64,000 bases of DNA from Owenweeksia sp048267305 (GCA_048267305.1 JBLWXT010000009.1:62001-126000), one strand, 5' to 3'. Numbered from the stretch's first letter, positions 52,573-61,620 are shown. A program made the numbers and translations. Notes: generated by a model from the sequence alone, not told the origin.

Positions 52573-52608
52573 AAAAGGCCTGTATCGCGTAAGCGATACA
52601 GGCCTTTT
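52573..52608. terminator. strong terminator downstream of tRNA-Ser
   Basis: A 16-bp stem AAAAGGCCTGTATCGC/GCGATACAGGCCTTTT with tetraloop GTAA. Read on the minus strand it follows the tRNA by 5 bases. It can also act on the plus strand. Confidence 0.85.
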
Positions 52609-52613
52609 CTTTG

Positions 52614-52700
52614 CGGAGAGAGAGGGATTCGAACCCTCGGTACGGTCACCCGCACACACGCTTTCCAAGCGTGCTCCTTAAGCCACTCGGACACCTCTCC
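52614..52700 (-). tRNA. tRNA-Ser (GGA anticodon)
   Basis: 87 bases on the minus strand. Acceptor stem GGAGAGG pairs with TCTCTCC, discriminator G, T-loop GGTTCGAATCC, a long variable arm and anticodon loop TTGGAAA, giving anticodon GGA. CCA is not encoded. Size and discriminator are as expected for bacterial tRNA-Ser. Confidence 0.95.
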
Positions 52701-52706
52701 AGTATT

Positions 52707-52759
52707 ATGCACGCTTTCCAATTGTGCTTCTTTAGTCTCGGCTGAGCCGAGAACACCTC
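52707..52759 (-). pseudogene. degraded tRNA-Ser copy
   Basis: Immediately upstream of the tRNA gene. GCACGCTTTCCAA and ACACCTCT are shared with the plus-strand form of the functional gene, in the same order and orientation, with an altered middle. The T-arm and 3' acceptor strand are missing. It looks like the residue of a tandem duplication. It lies in the leader between a -7 element and the intact tRNA. Confidence 0.55.
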
Positions 52760-52779
52760 TGTGTTTGTTTTAAGGACGG

Positions 52780-52787
52780 CAAAACTA
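52780..52787 (-). promoter_or_regulatory. -7 element before the tRNA-Ser locus
   Basis: TAGTTTTG on the minus strand matches TAnnTTTG, 79 bases before the tRNA 5' end and just after the ansA stop. No clear -33 element. Confidence 0.3.
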
Positions 52788-52798
52788 CAAAAACACCA

Positions 52799-53830
52799 CT
52801 AATTACTAAGCTCACCTCTAAGGTTTGTTTCATATGTCTTTTTAAATTCTGTTGAACTTAAATTTTGCGTGAGCATAAACATCATTTTGGTAAGGCCTGC
52901 TTCAAAGGTCATATCGCCACCGCTGATAACTCCCATTTCCTTCAAGCCCTTGCTGGCTTCATATTTTCCCTGTATTACGCCTCCTCCACTACATTGAGAA
53001 ATATTAACAATGTATATACCTGAGTTAATGGCAGACTGGAGTTTGGATAAAAACCATTTATCAGTAGGAGCATTTCCTGAGCCAAATGTGCGTAGAACAA
53101 TGCCCTTGAGCCCTGGTGCTGAAAGTATGGCATCTACATAGGCTTCATTCATTCCCGGAAAGGCGGTGAGTACACCTACGTTGGTATCCATTTTAGCATG
53201 AAGAACAAGCGGTTTGGAGTTGGGTTGCTCGATGGCGTTTTGGTTAAACTTTATATGTACTCCTGCTTCAGCCAGTTTGGGATAGTTAAGTGATTGAAAT
53301 GCCTCAAAATCCTCGGTGCTGATTTTATGAATACGGTTTCCACGAAAGAGGTCATACTCAAAGTAAACCCCAACCTCAGGAACCATAGCATCACCATTTT
53401 CCTTTTTTGATAAAGCTATCTCCAGAGTAGTCAATAAATTTTCGCGGGCATCGCTTCGGGTAATACCAATGGGTAGCTGTGAGCCGGTAAAAATCACGGG
53501 TTTACTCAGGTTTTCCAATATAAAGCTTAGAGCTGATGATGAGTACGCCATGGTATCTGATCCATGTAAAATCACAAAGCCATCAAACTTATCATAATCC
53601 CTATAGATGCGGGTGGCTAATCTAATCCAGTGATCGGGCTTCATGTCTGAAGAGTCGATGGGGTGATCCAGGCTATCCGTGGTAATATCGCAATCGTAAT
53701 TGCGCAACTCAGGAATTTGATCCAGCAACTGTTGAAAGTTGAAAGCCTTTAGGCTGCCACTTTCAGGATCTTGCATCATACCAATGGTGCCACCAGTATA
53801 AAGCATCAGTATTTTAGAAGTATTGGGCAT
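52799..53830 (-). CDS. ansA: type I L-asparaginase
   Basis: 343 residues. The catalytic motifs are YTGGTIG (about 11-17, nucleophile Thr15) and ILHGSDTM (about 87-94, catalytic Thr93). It hydrolyses asparagine to aspartate and ammonia; the protein has no signal peptide and is therefore cytoplasmic. Length and sequence fit the AnsA/type I family. It lies 26 bases after the TatD-family gene, with which it is probably co-transcribed. Confidence 0.95.
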   Translation of the reverse strand: MPNTSKILMLYTGGTIGMMQDPESGSLKAFNFQQLLDQIPELRNYDCDITTDSLDHPIDSSDMKPDHWIRLATRIYRDYDKFDGFVILHGSDTMAYSSSALSFILENLSKPVIFTGSQLPIGITRSDARENLLTTLEIALSKKENGDAMVPEVGVYFEYDLFRGNRIHKISTEDFEAFQSLNYPKLAEAGVHIKFNQNAIEQPNSKPLVLHAKMDTNVGVLTAFPGMNEAYVDAILSAPGLKGIVLRTFGSGNAPTDKWFLSKLQSAINSGIYIVNISQCSGGGVIQGKYEASKGLKEMGVISGGDMTFEAGLTKMMFMLTQNLSSTEFKKTYETNLRGELSN

Positions 53831-53856
53831 GTGGCGAAAGTAAGAACTTCAGGTTA

Positions 53857-54624
53857 TCAGTTACGCTCAAATACAGATTTGGCATTGGTAGTGGTAATTT
53901 CATCCACTTCCCGAAGGGATACCTTTTTTAACTCCGCAATTTTTTGCGCTACATGTTTTGTGTAGGAGGGTTCATTTCTCTTTCCCCGAAAGGGCGTTGG
54001 AGCCAAATAGGGAGCATCCGTTTCCAGCACTAAATGCTTAAGGTCAATTTGCTCAATTACTTTATCCAAACCGGAGTTTTTGAAAGTAACTACTCCGCCA
54101 ATTCCCAGTTTCATCTTGAGATTGATAGCGCGATGTGCCTGCTCCATATTTCCTGTAAAGCAATGAAAGATGCCGAAGAGTTTCTCATCCTTGTAAGCTT
54201 CCAGCACATCAAATACTTCGTCAAAGGCATCGCGGCAGTGGATTACTATAGGTAAACCCATCTCCTTTGCCTTTTCTATCTGTATGCCAAAAGCCTTAAG
54301 TTGCTCTTCAATAAAAGTTTTATCCCAATAGAGGTCGATGCCGATTTCGCCCACTGCATAAAACTTTTGGGCAGGGTCTTCCAGTTCTTTAAAAACCGCG
54401 GCCAATTGCTCTTTATAATCCTCCTTTACTGAGCCCGGATGCAAGCCCATCATGGGTTTACACATGGGGTTTTCCAGTGCGGTTCTTTTTAAATCGGCTA
54501 TACTGTCTTTGTCAATATTGGGTAAATAGATTTCAGTAATACCCACGGCTTTCGCCCGATGGAGCATGTCTTCGAAATCCTCTTTAAAGTCTTTGAGGTA
54601 TATGTGGGAGTGTGTATCGATCAT
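53857..54624 (-). CDS. tatD: TatD-family metal-dependent hydrolase/DNase
   Basis: 255 residues. The metal ligands of the family are visible: His5/His7 in DTHSHIY, Glu in VGEIGIDLY, His in VIHCRDAF and IFHCFTGN, and Asp in LETDAPYLAPTP. It is a standard-length TatD protein, a magnesium-dependent 3'-5' exonuclease in characterised cases. It is upstream of ansA on the same strand. Confidence 0.92.
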   Translation of the reverse strand: MIDTHSHIYLKDFKEDFEDMLHRAKAVGITEIYLPNIDKDSIADLKRTALENPMCKPMMGLHPGSVKEDYKEQLAAVFKELEDPAQKFYAVGEIGIDLYWDKTFIEEQLKAFGIQIEKAKEMGLPIVIHCRDAFDEVFDVLEAYKDEKLFGIFHCFTGNMEQAHRAINLKMKLGIGGVVTFKNSGLDKVIEQIDLKHLVLETDAPYLAPTPFRGKRNEPSYTKHVAQKIAELKKVSLREVDEITTTNAKSVFERN

Positions 54625-54954
54625 TTTTTTAAATCAACTATTTTAATCTTATTCTCTTCATTTTGGCTTGATCCAAAACGAAGCAAACCCGCCTGACCGG
54701 ACGGGCAGGAAAGTCAAGGCTTCTTAGAAATTTTTGAAAAGCTACAGCTCACTTGCCCTTCAAAGCCCCAGCCGGTACGCTCCGCTTCACTTCGGCACTT
54801 CTCCAGGGGCAAGCTTCACTTCGTTTTTAGCGAAATTTCTAAGAGGCCGGTCATCTATACAAGAATGATTTTCGAATGTATAGAAATTGTTAGAATCTAT
54901 CTGGATTCTTCGATTAAGTACTACGAGTATAATTCAGTTAATCCAAAAAATGAA
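54625..54954. other. non-coding stretch containing a structured repeat
   Basis: 330 bases between the FkbM gene end and the tatD start, holding the repeat annotated at 54713-54853. No gene seen. Confidence 0.5.
54713..54853. repeat. dispersed structured repeat, copy A
   Basis: About 140 bases alignable along their whole length with 63072-63211. The ends pair (TTAGAAATTT with AAATTTCTAA) and an inner stem pairs (GCCC with GGGC). Shared blocks include AGCTACAGCTCAC and CACTTCGGCACTTCTC. It is intergenic. Confidence 0.75.
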
Positions 54955-55719
54955 TCAATGGAAAGGTTTTCTTTCCTCTTTCTTAAACTGCTCATTCCTC
55001 AGCAACAACCTGTCTTCAGTAGCGTGAAACGAGAATTGATATTTACTAATGGTTTCAAAAAACTGGCGGGAGGTGCCTTGTTTGTAATGATCGTGCAGTT
55101 CAATTACAAGCACCCTTACTTTAGGTAGCCAATCTTGGTAGTTTTTGGTAAAGAGTTCTTTTTCGGCTCCTTCAATATCAATTTTTAAAATGTCAATATA
55201 GGGCAGGTCATAAGCTTTCATTAAATGAGATATGCTGATTGCCATGGTTTTGCCAATGCCCCCAAGTTTATCCTCACCCACGGTAAAAGCCCAGGAGCCT
55301 TTGCCTTTGTCAAAAATGTTGAGTTCGGTATCTTCAAACCACAGGGCAGCATTTATGGGGGTTACGTTTTTATAAAGGCCGGTATTCTTTTTAAGCATTT
55401 GAAAATTATCCGGCTCAGGCTCAATGGCTATAATGCGTGCTCCGGGATAACGATTGGCAAAATACACGCTGGCCAGTCCAATATTAGCTCCTGCATCAAT
55501 AATAATGGAGGGGTCGCAACCCGGCTCAAAGTCGTACTCCATCGTAATGAAAACCTGTTCAAAAGCAGGAACATCACTGGTGTTCCTACGCAAGTGGATA
55601 TGGTGTTTTACGCCAGGAACCCGCAAGTATGGTCTTCTGCCCACTTGTAAAAACAATCGTAGGCCATGGAGTAATCCATAGTGTTTTATCAGCCAATAAA
55701 TTTTAAGATAGCGCCCCAT
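54955..55719 (-). CDS. FkbM-family methyltransferase
   Basis: 254 residues. The SAM-binding motif is IIIDAGANIGLASVYF (about 72-87), then IEPEPDNFQML, and the C-terminal family motif DILKIDIEGAEKELF (about 176-190). FkbM enzymes O-methylate sugars or other small molecules; the substrate is unknown. It has its own transcription unit between the sucB terminator and the repeat region. Confidence 0.88.
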   Translation of the reverse strand: MGRYLKIYWLIKHYGLLHGLRLFLQVGRRPYLRVPGVKHHIHLRRNTSDVPAFEQVFITMEYDFEPGCDPSIIIDAGANIGLASVYFANRYPGARIIAIEPEPDNFQMLKKNTGLYKNVTPINAALWFEDTELNIFDKGKGSWAFTVGEDKLGGIGKTMAISISHLMKAYDLPYIDILKIDIEGAEKELFTKNYQDWLPKVRVLVIELHDHYKQGTSRQFFETISKYQFSFHATEDRLLLRNEQFKKEERKPFH

Positions 55720-55760
55720 GACGAGAGAGTAGTTTAGGGGCCAATATTACGGAAAACAAA

Positions 55761-55795
55761 AAAACCGTCAAGCCCTTTACAGACTTGACGGTTTT
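55761..55795 (-). terminator. terminator downstream of sucB
   Basis: 12-bp stem AAAACCGTCAAG/CTTGACGGTTTT with an 11-base loop. It follows sucB on the minus strand and precedes the FkbM gene; it can act in both directions. Confidence 0.85.
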
Positions 55796-55818
55796 CAATA
55801 TATAATTTGACTTGATGC

Positions 55819-57051
55819 TTAAATCTCCAAGGCCTTTTTAACCACATCATCTCCACCCATCAAAAGCTCTTGTGGGTTTTCGAGTGCTTCTTTTACAGCT
55901 ACAAGGAAACCAACAGACTCACGTCCGTCAATCACACGGTGGTCATAGCTAAGGGCTACATACATGATGGGGCGAATAGCAATTTGGCCATCAATGGCTA
56001 CGGGGCGTTCTACAATATTGTGCATTCCTAAAATGGCGCTTTGTGGAGGGTTGATGATAGGTGTGGATAGCATAGATCCAAACACACCACCATTGGTAAT
56101 AGTGAAGGTTCCACCAGTCATTTCATCCACAGAGATTTTACCATCACGAACTTTTACCGCAAGGCGCTTGATTTCTTTTTCCACTCCGGCAAAGCTTAGG
56201 TTTTCGGCATTGCGCACTACAGGCACCATAAGTCCTTTAGGTCCGCTTACAGCAATGCTGATGTCCTGGTAATCAAAGCTAATAAGGTCGTCACCGTCTA
56301 TCATGCTGTTTACCTGTGGAAACTCCTGAAGAGCACGTACCACAGCTTTGGTAAAGAATGACATAAAGCCAAGGCTTACACCGTGCTTCTCTTTAAAGGC
56401 TTCCTTGTATTGAGCGCGCAAATCGAAAATAGGCTTCATATCCACTTCGTTGAAAGTGGTGAGCATGGCGGTTTCATTTTTTACAGAAACCAGGCGTTTT
56501 GCCAGTTTTCTGCGTAAGCTGCTCATGCGTTTTTTCTCTGTTCCACGGGCAGCACCAGTAGGAGTTCCCATGCTAGCTTCGGCCTTTTCGGCATCCTCTT
56601 TAGTGATGCGGCCATCGCGGCCAGTGCCAGATACGTTTTTAGGGTCCACACCTTTTTCGTCCATAATTTTACGGGCGGCAGGAGATGGAGATCCACTGGC
56701 GTAGCTTTTCTCTTTGGCAGGCTCTGCTTTTGGTTCTTCCTTTGGTTTTTCCTCAGCTTTTGCTGCTGGCTTTTCCTCTTTTTTACCGGAGTCGCCACCT
56801 GCAGGTTTAGCAGCGCTAGTGTCAATAGTGCCAATTACCTGACCTATTTCCACACTTTCGCCTTCGCCTACTTTTATAGAAATAATACCGGCCTCTTCGG
56901 CAGGCATAGCCAGGGTGGCCTTGTCAGAGTCAAGCTCTACAACCTCCTGATCTTTTTCTACGTAGTCACCGTCTTCTACCATCCATCCTGCAATTTCTAC
57001 TTCGGATACTGATTCGCCCGGTGAGGGTACTTTAATATCTACTACGCTCAT
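55819..57051 (-). CDS. sucB: dihydrolipoamide succinyltransferase, E2 of 2-oxoglutarate dehydrogenase
   Basis: 410 residues. One lipoyl domain (about 1-78) carries lipoylated Lys44 in DSDKATL. An Ala/Glu/Lys/Pro-rich linker leads to the E1/E3-binding domain (about 121-155, SPAARKIMDEKGVDPKNVSG). The catalytic domain has active-site His371 and Asp375 in DHRVIDG. It transfers the succinyl group to CoA in the TCA cycle. It lies 12 bases after sucA, so the two form an operon, closed by a strong terminator. Confidence 0.97.
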   Translation of the reverse strand: MSVVDIKVPSPGESVSEVEIAGWMVEDGDYVEKDQEVVELDSDKATLAMPAEEAGIISIKVGEGESVEIGQVIGTIDTSAAKPAGGDSGKKEEKPAAKAEEKPKEEPKAEPAKEKSYASGSPSPAARKIMDEKGVDPKNVSGTGRDGRITKEDAEKAEASMGTPTGAARGTEKKRMSSLRRKLAKRLVSVKNETAMLTTFNEVDMKPIFDLRAQYKEAFKEKHGVSLGFMSFFTKAVVRALQEFPQVNSMIDGDDLISFDYQDISIAVSGPKGLMVPVVRNAENLSFAGVEKEIKRLAVKVRDGKISVDEMTGGTFTITNGGVFGSMLSTPIINPPQSAILGMHNIVERPVAIDGQIAIRPIMYVALSYDHRVIDGRESVGFLVAVKEALENPQELLMGGDDVVKKALEI

Positions 57052-57063
57052 CTTGGTTTTACT

Positions 57064-59853
57064 TTATGCGTTTAAAATGTCGTTAATCAATTTTTCTTGC
57101 CTGGCGGCAAATGCTTTTGAAGATCCCGGAGCTGTGCTGGCACTTGGTGCTGGTGAAACTATGGTGTCTATCTGTACGGGGAAATTCATTTTCACAAAAA
57201 ATGCAGCTCCCATGTTACGGGGTTCTTCCTGTGCCCAAATCACTTTTTCGGCATTGGGGTAGCTTTCCACCAAATCCTTAATTTGCTTTTCAGCCAAGGG
57301 GTAAAGCTGTTCTAGTCTTACAATGGCATACTCCTCGCTGAAGCCTTCATCACGTTTTTTGTCTACATCGTAATATAGCTTTCCGGTAAGGAAAACCACT
57401 TTCTTCACTTTATCCTTATGCTCAATTCTTGGGTCATCCAGTAGTTCCAGGAATTTACCTTCTGCCAGTTCTTCCATGGTTGATACCACTTTAGGATGAC
57501 GCAGTAAACTCTTTGGGGTCATTACCACCAAAGGCTTCCTAAACTCACGCTTCATCTGTCTGCGCATCATGTGGAAGAAGTTTGCGGGAGTGGTAGGGTT
57601 GGTTACCTGCATATTGTACTGGGCACACTGCTGTAAAAATCTTTCAAGTCGTGCGCTGGAGTGCTCGGCACCTTGCCCTTCCTGTCCATGAGGAAGCAGA
57701 AGCACCATTCCATTTTGCACTTTCCATTTGTCTTCTGCAGCAGATAAAAACTGGTCTACAATTATTTGTGCGCCATTAAAGAAGTCTCCAAACTGAGCTT
57801 CCCATATCACTAAGGTTTCGGGTGATGTCATGGCATAGCCATAATCAAAGCCTAGTACGCCATACTCCGACAACAGAGAGTTGTAAATGGCAAATCGGCC
57901 TTCACGGCCTTTAATGTTGTTTAACAGGATGTGCGCTTCCTCTGAGTCTTCAACCTTAATAACCGCATGGCGGTGAGAGAAGGTACCCCTTTCGGTGTCT
58001 TCCCCGCTTATACGCACATTAAACCCATCGGTAATAATAGAGCCGTAGGCCAGTAATTCGGCCATACCCCAGTCCAGTGAATTTTTTTCATTCACCATTT
58101 CCCAGCGCTGAGCCAGCAGGCGTTTTATTTTATTGAAAAACTTTTTTCCCTCTGGTAAGGTAGTGATGGTTTTTGCAATCTCGCGTAGCTTTTCCTTATC
58201 AAAGGAAGTATCGATAGAGCTTTGAAAATCGTCAGGGCGAGAGGTTCTGTAGCCTTTCCACTCATCTTCCATAAACTGGGTGATGGTGTTTTTTTCAATT
58301 TTTTTAGACTCATCAAACTTCATTTCCAGCATTTCGCGGAAATCTTTTTCGAGTTTATTAAGAAAGGTAACGTCAATTACGCCTTCACTTTCGAGCTTGG
58401 CGGAATATATTTCGCGAAGATTTTTGTGCTTTGCGATAGCCTTGTAAAGAAGAGGTTGCGTAAAGCGAGGCTCATCACCCTCATTGTGGCCATATTTGCG
58501 ATAGCACAGCAGGTCAATAAATATATCTGCATTATAGCGCTGGCGATATTCCATGGCAAATTGCATGGCATGCACGGCAGCCTCTACATCGTCACCATTT
58601 ACATGGAGAACAGGGGCGAGAATAACCTTTGCAATATCAGTACAGTATGTACTGGAGCGGGCATCAAGGTAGTTTGTGGTAAAACCCACCTGATTGTTTA
58701 TTACAATATGAACGGTTCCACCTGTGCGATAGCCGTTTAGTTTTTCCATTTGGATTACCTCATACACTATGCCCTGTGCAGCAATGGCGGCATCACCATG
58801 TATGAGGATGGGCATCACTTTACTTTCATCCTGGCCGTGATCCATATTTATTTTGGCACGGGCAATTCCTCCCACTACGGCATCAACAGCCTCAAGGTGA
58901 GAAGGGTTTGGTGAAATGTTCAGTTTTATTTTAGTGCCGTCTTCCAGTTCACGTTCGGCAGAGTAGCCAAGGTGATATTTTACATCGCCATCAAATTCAT
59001 CTTCCGTAAAGGCCTTACCTTCAAATTCGCTGAAAATGTCGCGCTGTGTTTTTCCAAAAATATTGGATAGTACGTTGAGGCGGCCACGGTGAGCCATGCC
59101 TACCACAAATTCCCTTACACCTAGTTCTGCGGCTTTTTTAATGCCAATATCCATAGCAGGGATTAAAGACTCAGCACCTTCAATGGAAAAGCGCTTTTGC
59201 CCAACAAACTTTGTGTTGAGGAAATTTTCAAAAGCCAGGGCTTCATTGAGTTTTGCAAGAATCTGCTTCTTCTCATCCGAGCTGAAGTTGGGCTGATTTT
59301 TATTGTAGGTGAGTTTTTCCTTGATCCACTGTATCCTTTCGGGGGTGCGGATATACATATATTCAACCCCAATGCTTTGGCAGTATGCCTTTTGAAGGTG
59401 GTCGATAATATTGCGGAGGCTATCAGATTTTTCGCTGCCAATTTCCTTTGCCGCCTGAAAAGGCAGGTCAAGGTCAGCTTCCGTTAGTCCGTAGTTTTCA
59501 ATATCGAGAGTTGGGCTGTACTTTCTGCGGGTACGTACCGGGTTGGTTTCGGTAAAGAGATGTCCTCGCGAGCGATAGTCTTCAATAAGCTGAAGCACTT
59601 TAAACTCCTTGCGGATTTCTTCTACAATTTCGGCATGACTAAAGGCATCGTTTAGGGCAGAGGCATTGAGGCCTTGCCCTTCTGCCGTAAAGGCGGGTTC
59701 ACCATCTTCTTCATAGCTTTCCATGGCAAAATCATAGCCCTGAAAAAAGGCTCGCCAACTGGGTTCAACAGAATCCGGGCTCTTTAAATACTTTTGGTAA
59801 AGGTCATCTAAGAAAGTAGAGTGCACTCCTCCGAGGAAGGAAAATCTATCCAT
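57064..59853 (-). CDS. sucA: 2-oxoglutarate dehydrogenase E1 component
   Basis: 929 residues, full length for E1o. The N-terminus FSFLGGVHSTFLDDLYQKYL is the usual E1o start. The thiamine diphosphate region contains HGDAAIAAQGIVYE and the C-terminal half has the E1o-type transketolase domain (FDYGYAMTSPETLVIWEAQF, LLPHGQEGQGAEHSSARLER). With SucB and lipoamide dehydrogenase it makes succinyl-CoA. First gene of the sucA-sucB operon; promoter element noted at 59885. Confidence 0.97.
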   Translation of the reverse strand: MDRFSFLGGVHSTFLDDLYQKYLKSPDSVEPSWRAFFQGYDFAMESYEEDGEPAFTAEGQGLNASALNDAFSHAEIVEEIRKEFKVLQLIEDYRSRGHLFTETNPVRTRRKYSPTLDIENYGLTEADLDLPFQAAKEIGSEKSDSLRNIIDHLQKAYCQSIGVEYMYIRTPERIQWIKEKLTYNKNQPNFSSDEKKQILAKLNEALAFENFLNTKFVGQKRFSIEGAESLIPAMDIGIKKAAELGVREFVVGMAHRGRLNVLSNIFGKTQRDIFSEFEGKAFTEDEFDGDVKYHLGYSAERELEDGTKIKLNISPNPSHLEAVDAVVGGIARAKINMDHGQDESKVMPILIHGDAAIAAQGIVYEVIQMEKLNGYRTGGTVHIVINNQVGFTTNYLDARSSTYCTDIAKVILAPVLHVNGDDVEAAVHAMQFAMEYRQRYNADIFIDLLCYRKYGHNEGDEPRFTQPLLYKAIAKHKNLREIYSAKLESEGVIDVTFLNKLEKDFREMLEMKFDESKKIEKNTITQFMEDEWKGYRTSRPDDFQSSIDTSFDKEKLREIAKTITTLPEGKKFFNKIKRLLAQRWEMVNEKNSLDWGMAELLAYGSIITDGFNVRISGEDTERGTFSHRHAVIKVEDSEEAHILLNNIKGREGRFAIYNSLLSEYGVLGFDYGYAMTSPETLVIWEAQFGDFFNGAQIIVDQFLSAAEDKWKVQNGMVLLLPHGQEGQGAEHSSARLERFLQQCAQYNMQVTNPTTPANFFHMMRRQMKREFRKPLVVMTPKSLLRHPKVVSTMEELAEGKFLELLDDPRIEHKDKVKKVVFLTGKLYYDVDKKRDEGFSEEYAIVRLEQLYPLAEKQIKDLVESYPNAEKVIWAQEEPRNMGAAFFVKMNFPVQIDTIVSPAPSASTAPGSSKAFAARQEKLINDILNA

Positions 59854-59884
59854 GATATTTTGATCAGTAGAATAAAATTGACGA

Positions 59885-59892
59885 CAAAATTA
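59885..59892 (-). promoter_or_regulatory. -7 element before sucA
   Basis: TAATTTTG on the minus strand matches TAnnTTTG 32 bases before the sucA ATG. No clear -33 element. Confidence 0.4.
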
Positions 59893-59956
59893 ATACTTTA
59901 TTCACACCTTGAGTATTATCCCACAGTTAGGTTCGAAAATTGTACTAATGGTTTGA

Positions 59957-59964
59957 TAACTTTG
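59957..59964 (+). promoter_or_regulatory. -7 element before the beta-barrel protein gene
   Basis: TAACTTTG matches TAnnTTTG. The expected transcript start near 59971 leaves about 19 bases before the ATG at 59990 and only about 10 before the one at 59981, which favours the later start. Confidence 0.4.
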
Positions 59965-59989
59965 TCATTTAATTGGCGTTATGATAAGC

Positions 59990-60652
59990 ATGAAGAGATA
60001 TTCAGTTTTACTTATCCTGCTATTTGTGGGTACTATAAATATTTCGGCCCAGGTACAGGATCGCTTTAAAACCAAAAAGCAGAATGATACCGAGCAAAAC
60101 AATGAAGAGGAAGGCAGGGCCGAAGCCTCAACGGATCGAAAGGCAAATTCATCTCAACCGAAAATAAAGCCGAATGAGGACTTTTGGGACAAGGTGGTGA
60201 TAGGGGGCAACGCCAGTTTGAGCTTTGGTAGCTATACCTTTATTTATCTGGCTCCATCCGTAGGCTATAAGTTTACAGATCAACTGGTGGCTGGGCCAGG
60301 GTTTATCTATCAATACGCCAAAGTTTCGGCTTATAATTACAATGGAGCCAAAGTGGCGGAATATAGCAGCACGGTATATGGCCCCAAAGCCTTTCTGACT
60401 TACATAGTGAACGAACAGTTTTATGGTGGGTTTCAGTTTGAATATCTGAATCATAAAACTCCATACATAGTATCTCCAGGGGTTTCAGAATTACATTATG
60501 TATGGACACCGGTATTGTTTTTAGAGGCGGGTTTTACAAGCTCCATAGGCGGTAAGGGCTATGCGCAAATTGGTTTGCGGTACAATGTGTTACATGGACC
60601 TGATTCACCTTACGGCTCGCCTTTGTTTCCGGTTATTGGTATTTTCTTTTAG
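59990..60652 (+). CDS. outer-membrane beta-barrel-like protein
   Basis: About 220 residues from an ATG at 59990 (an in-frame ATG also exists at 59981). A signal peptide (MKRYSVLLILLFVGTINISA) is followed by a charged, Glu/Lys/Asn-rich linker (about 25-60) and then alternating strands ending in PVIGIFF with C-terminal Phe. This is consistent with a small outer-membrane barrel (NASLSFGSYTFIYLAPSVGY, SSIGGKGYAQIGLRYN). It converges with mscS, overlapping by 4 bases. Function unknown. Confidence 0.75.
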   Translation: MKRYSVLLILLFVGTINISAQVQDRFKTKKQNDTEQNNEEEGRAEASTDRKANSSQPKIKPNEDFWDKVVIGGNASLSFGSYTFIYLAPSVGYKFTDQLVAGPGFIYQYAKVSAYNYNGAKVAEYSSTVYGPKAFLTYIVNEQFYGGFQFEYLNHKTPYIVSPGVSELHYVWTPVLFLEAGFTSSIGGKGYAQIGLRYNVLHGPDSPYGSPLFPVIGIFF

Positions 60653-61551
60653 GCAGTATCTCCCGTGGTTTTTTCAGGCTCCAACACTCTTATCGGGAAT
60701 CCTTTGCCCTTGTAATGTTTCAGTTCTACAATATCTGCCGGCAGGCCTACACCAGAGCTTACCAAATCTTTTAGTACCTGAGAGATTACGATGCTCCTAA
60801 GCTCTGCCGTTCCCTGTTTGTAGTCAAAGGTTTCTACCCAAAATTTTACATCCAGATTGATTGTGCTGGTCGCTAATTCTTTTATAATTACCAAAGATTC
60901 TTTGCCTGGACCGCTGAGCACCTTATCTACTTTAGTAAGTGATTTAGAAATAACAGCTATGGCCTCATCTACATTGTCTTCATAGTCTATCCCCACCGTA
61001 AACTCCAGCCTTATTAGTCCATCCTTGGTATAGTTTATCAGCTCCTCCTTTACAATGGTGTTGTTGGGGATGTAAACGTCTTTGCCGTCAAAGGTTTTTA
61101 TTTGGGTAGTTCGCAGGTTAAGGCTAATTACTTTTCCCATCATTCCGCCAATTTCTATGGTATCGCCAATTCCAAAGGGGCGATTAAAGGCCAAAATTAC
61201 CCCAGCCATAAAGTTGGCCCCTATATCCTGAAAAGCAAAACCTATAACTATGGCGCCCACACCTGCACCTGCCATGAGGCCTGCCGCAATGCCGGTAAGG
61301 CCCATTACATGAAAAGCCAGCATTATTCCCAGCGTGATTAATAAAACCTTGAATATCCTTGATAGGAAGTTGCTTAGCAGAGGGTCTTCCATACGCTTCA
61401 TAAGCCTCCGTTGAAAAACGGAGGTTAGCCAACGCGAAGTCATAAAGGCCAAAATGAGGATGATAAGCCCTAGTATGAGCTGTGGAACATGGCCTAAAAA
61501 GGTGTTCCAGTAGTTTGATATGCTTTCTTCAATTTTGTGGATGGCGTCCAT
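60649..61551 (-). CDS. mscS: small-conductance mechanosensitive channel, MscS family
   Basis: 300 residues. Three membrane helices (about 22-44, 66-88 and 92-118); the pore helix carries the MscS Gly/Ala pattern (AAGLMAGAGVGAIVIGFAFQ) followed by FNRPFGIGDTIEIGG. A cytoplasmic beta/alpha vestibule completes the protein. It opens under membrane tension during osmotic downshock. It stands alone, ahead of the polyprenyl synthase locus on the same strand. Confidence 0.93.
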   Translation of the reverse strand: MDAIHKIEESISNYWNTFLGHVPQLILGLIILILAFMTSRWLTSVFQRRLMKRMEDPLLSNFLSRIFKVLLITLGIMLAFHVMGLTGIAAGLMAGAGVGAIVIGFAFQDIGANFMAGVILAFNRPFGIGDTIEIGGMMGKVISLNLRTTQIKTFDGKDVYIPNNTIVKEELINYTKDGLIRLEFTVGIDYEDNVDEAIAVISKSLTKVDKVLSGPGKESLVIIKELATSTINLDVKFWVETFDYKQGTAELRSIVISQVLKDLVSSGVGLPADIVELKHYKGKGFPIRVLEPEKTTGDTA

Positions 61552-61620
61552 AACAAAGATTTGGTTTCTATGAATGACATAATTTCCAATGGTTTTGTTT
61601 TGGAGTGAGGACGGAGGGGT

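Noticed and set aside
52114..52681. Four near-identical plus-strand reading frames in the 128-bp repeat
   Set aside because: They arise because the repeat has no stop in one frame and start at 128-base intervals. There are no coding features.
52431..52721. Reading frame of 96 residues across tRNA-Ser (minus strand)
   Set aside because: It is the translation of the tRNA gene itself and the terminator; such frames (SEWLKEHAWK...) are typical artefacts.
55225..55650. 141-residue plus-strand frame inside the FkbM gene
   Set aside because: Antisense shadow of a well-supported methyltransferase gene.
58222..58740. 172-residue plus-strand frame inside sucA
   Set aside because: Antisense to a confidently identified gene, with no conserved features.
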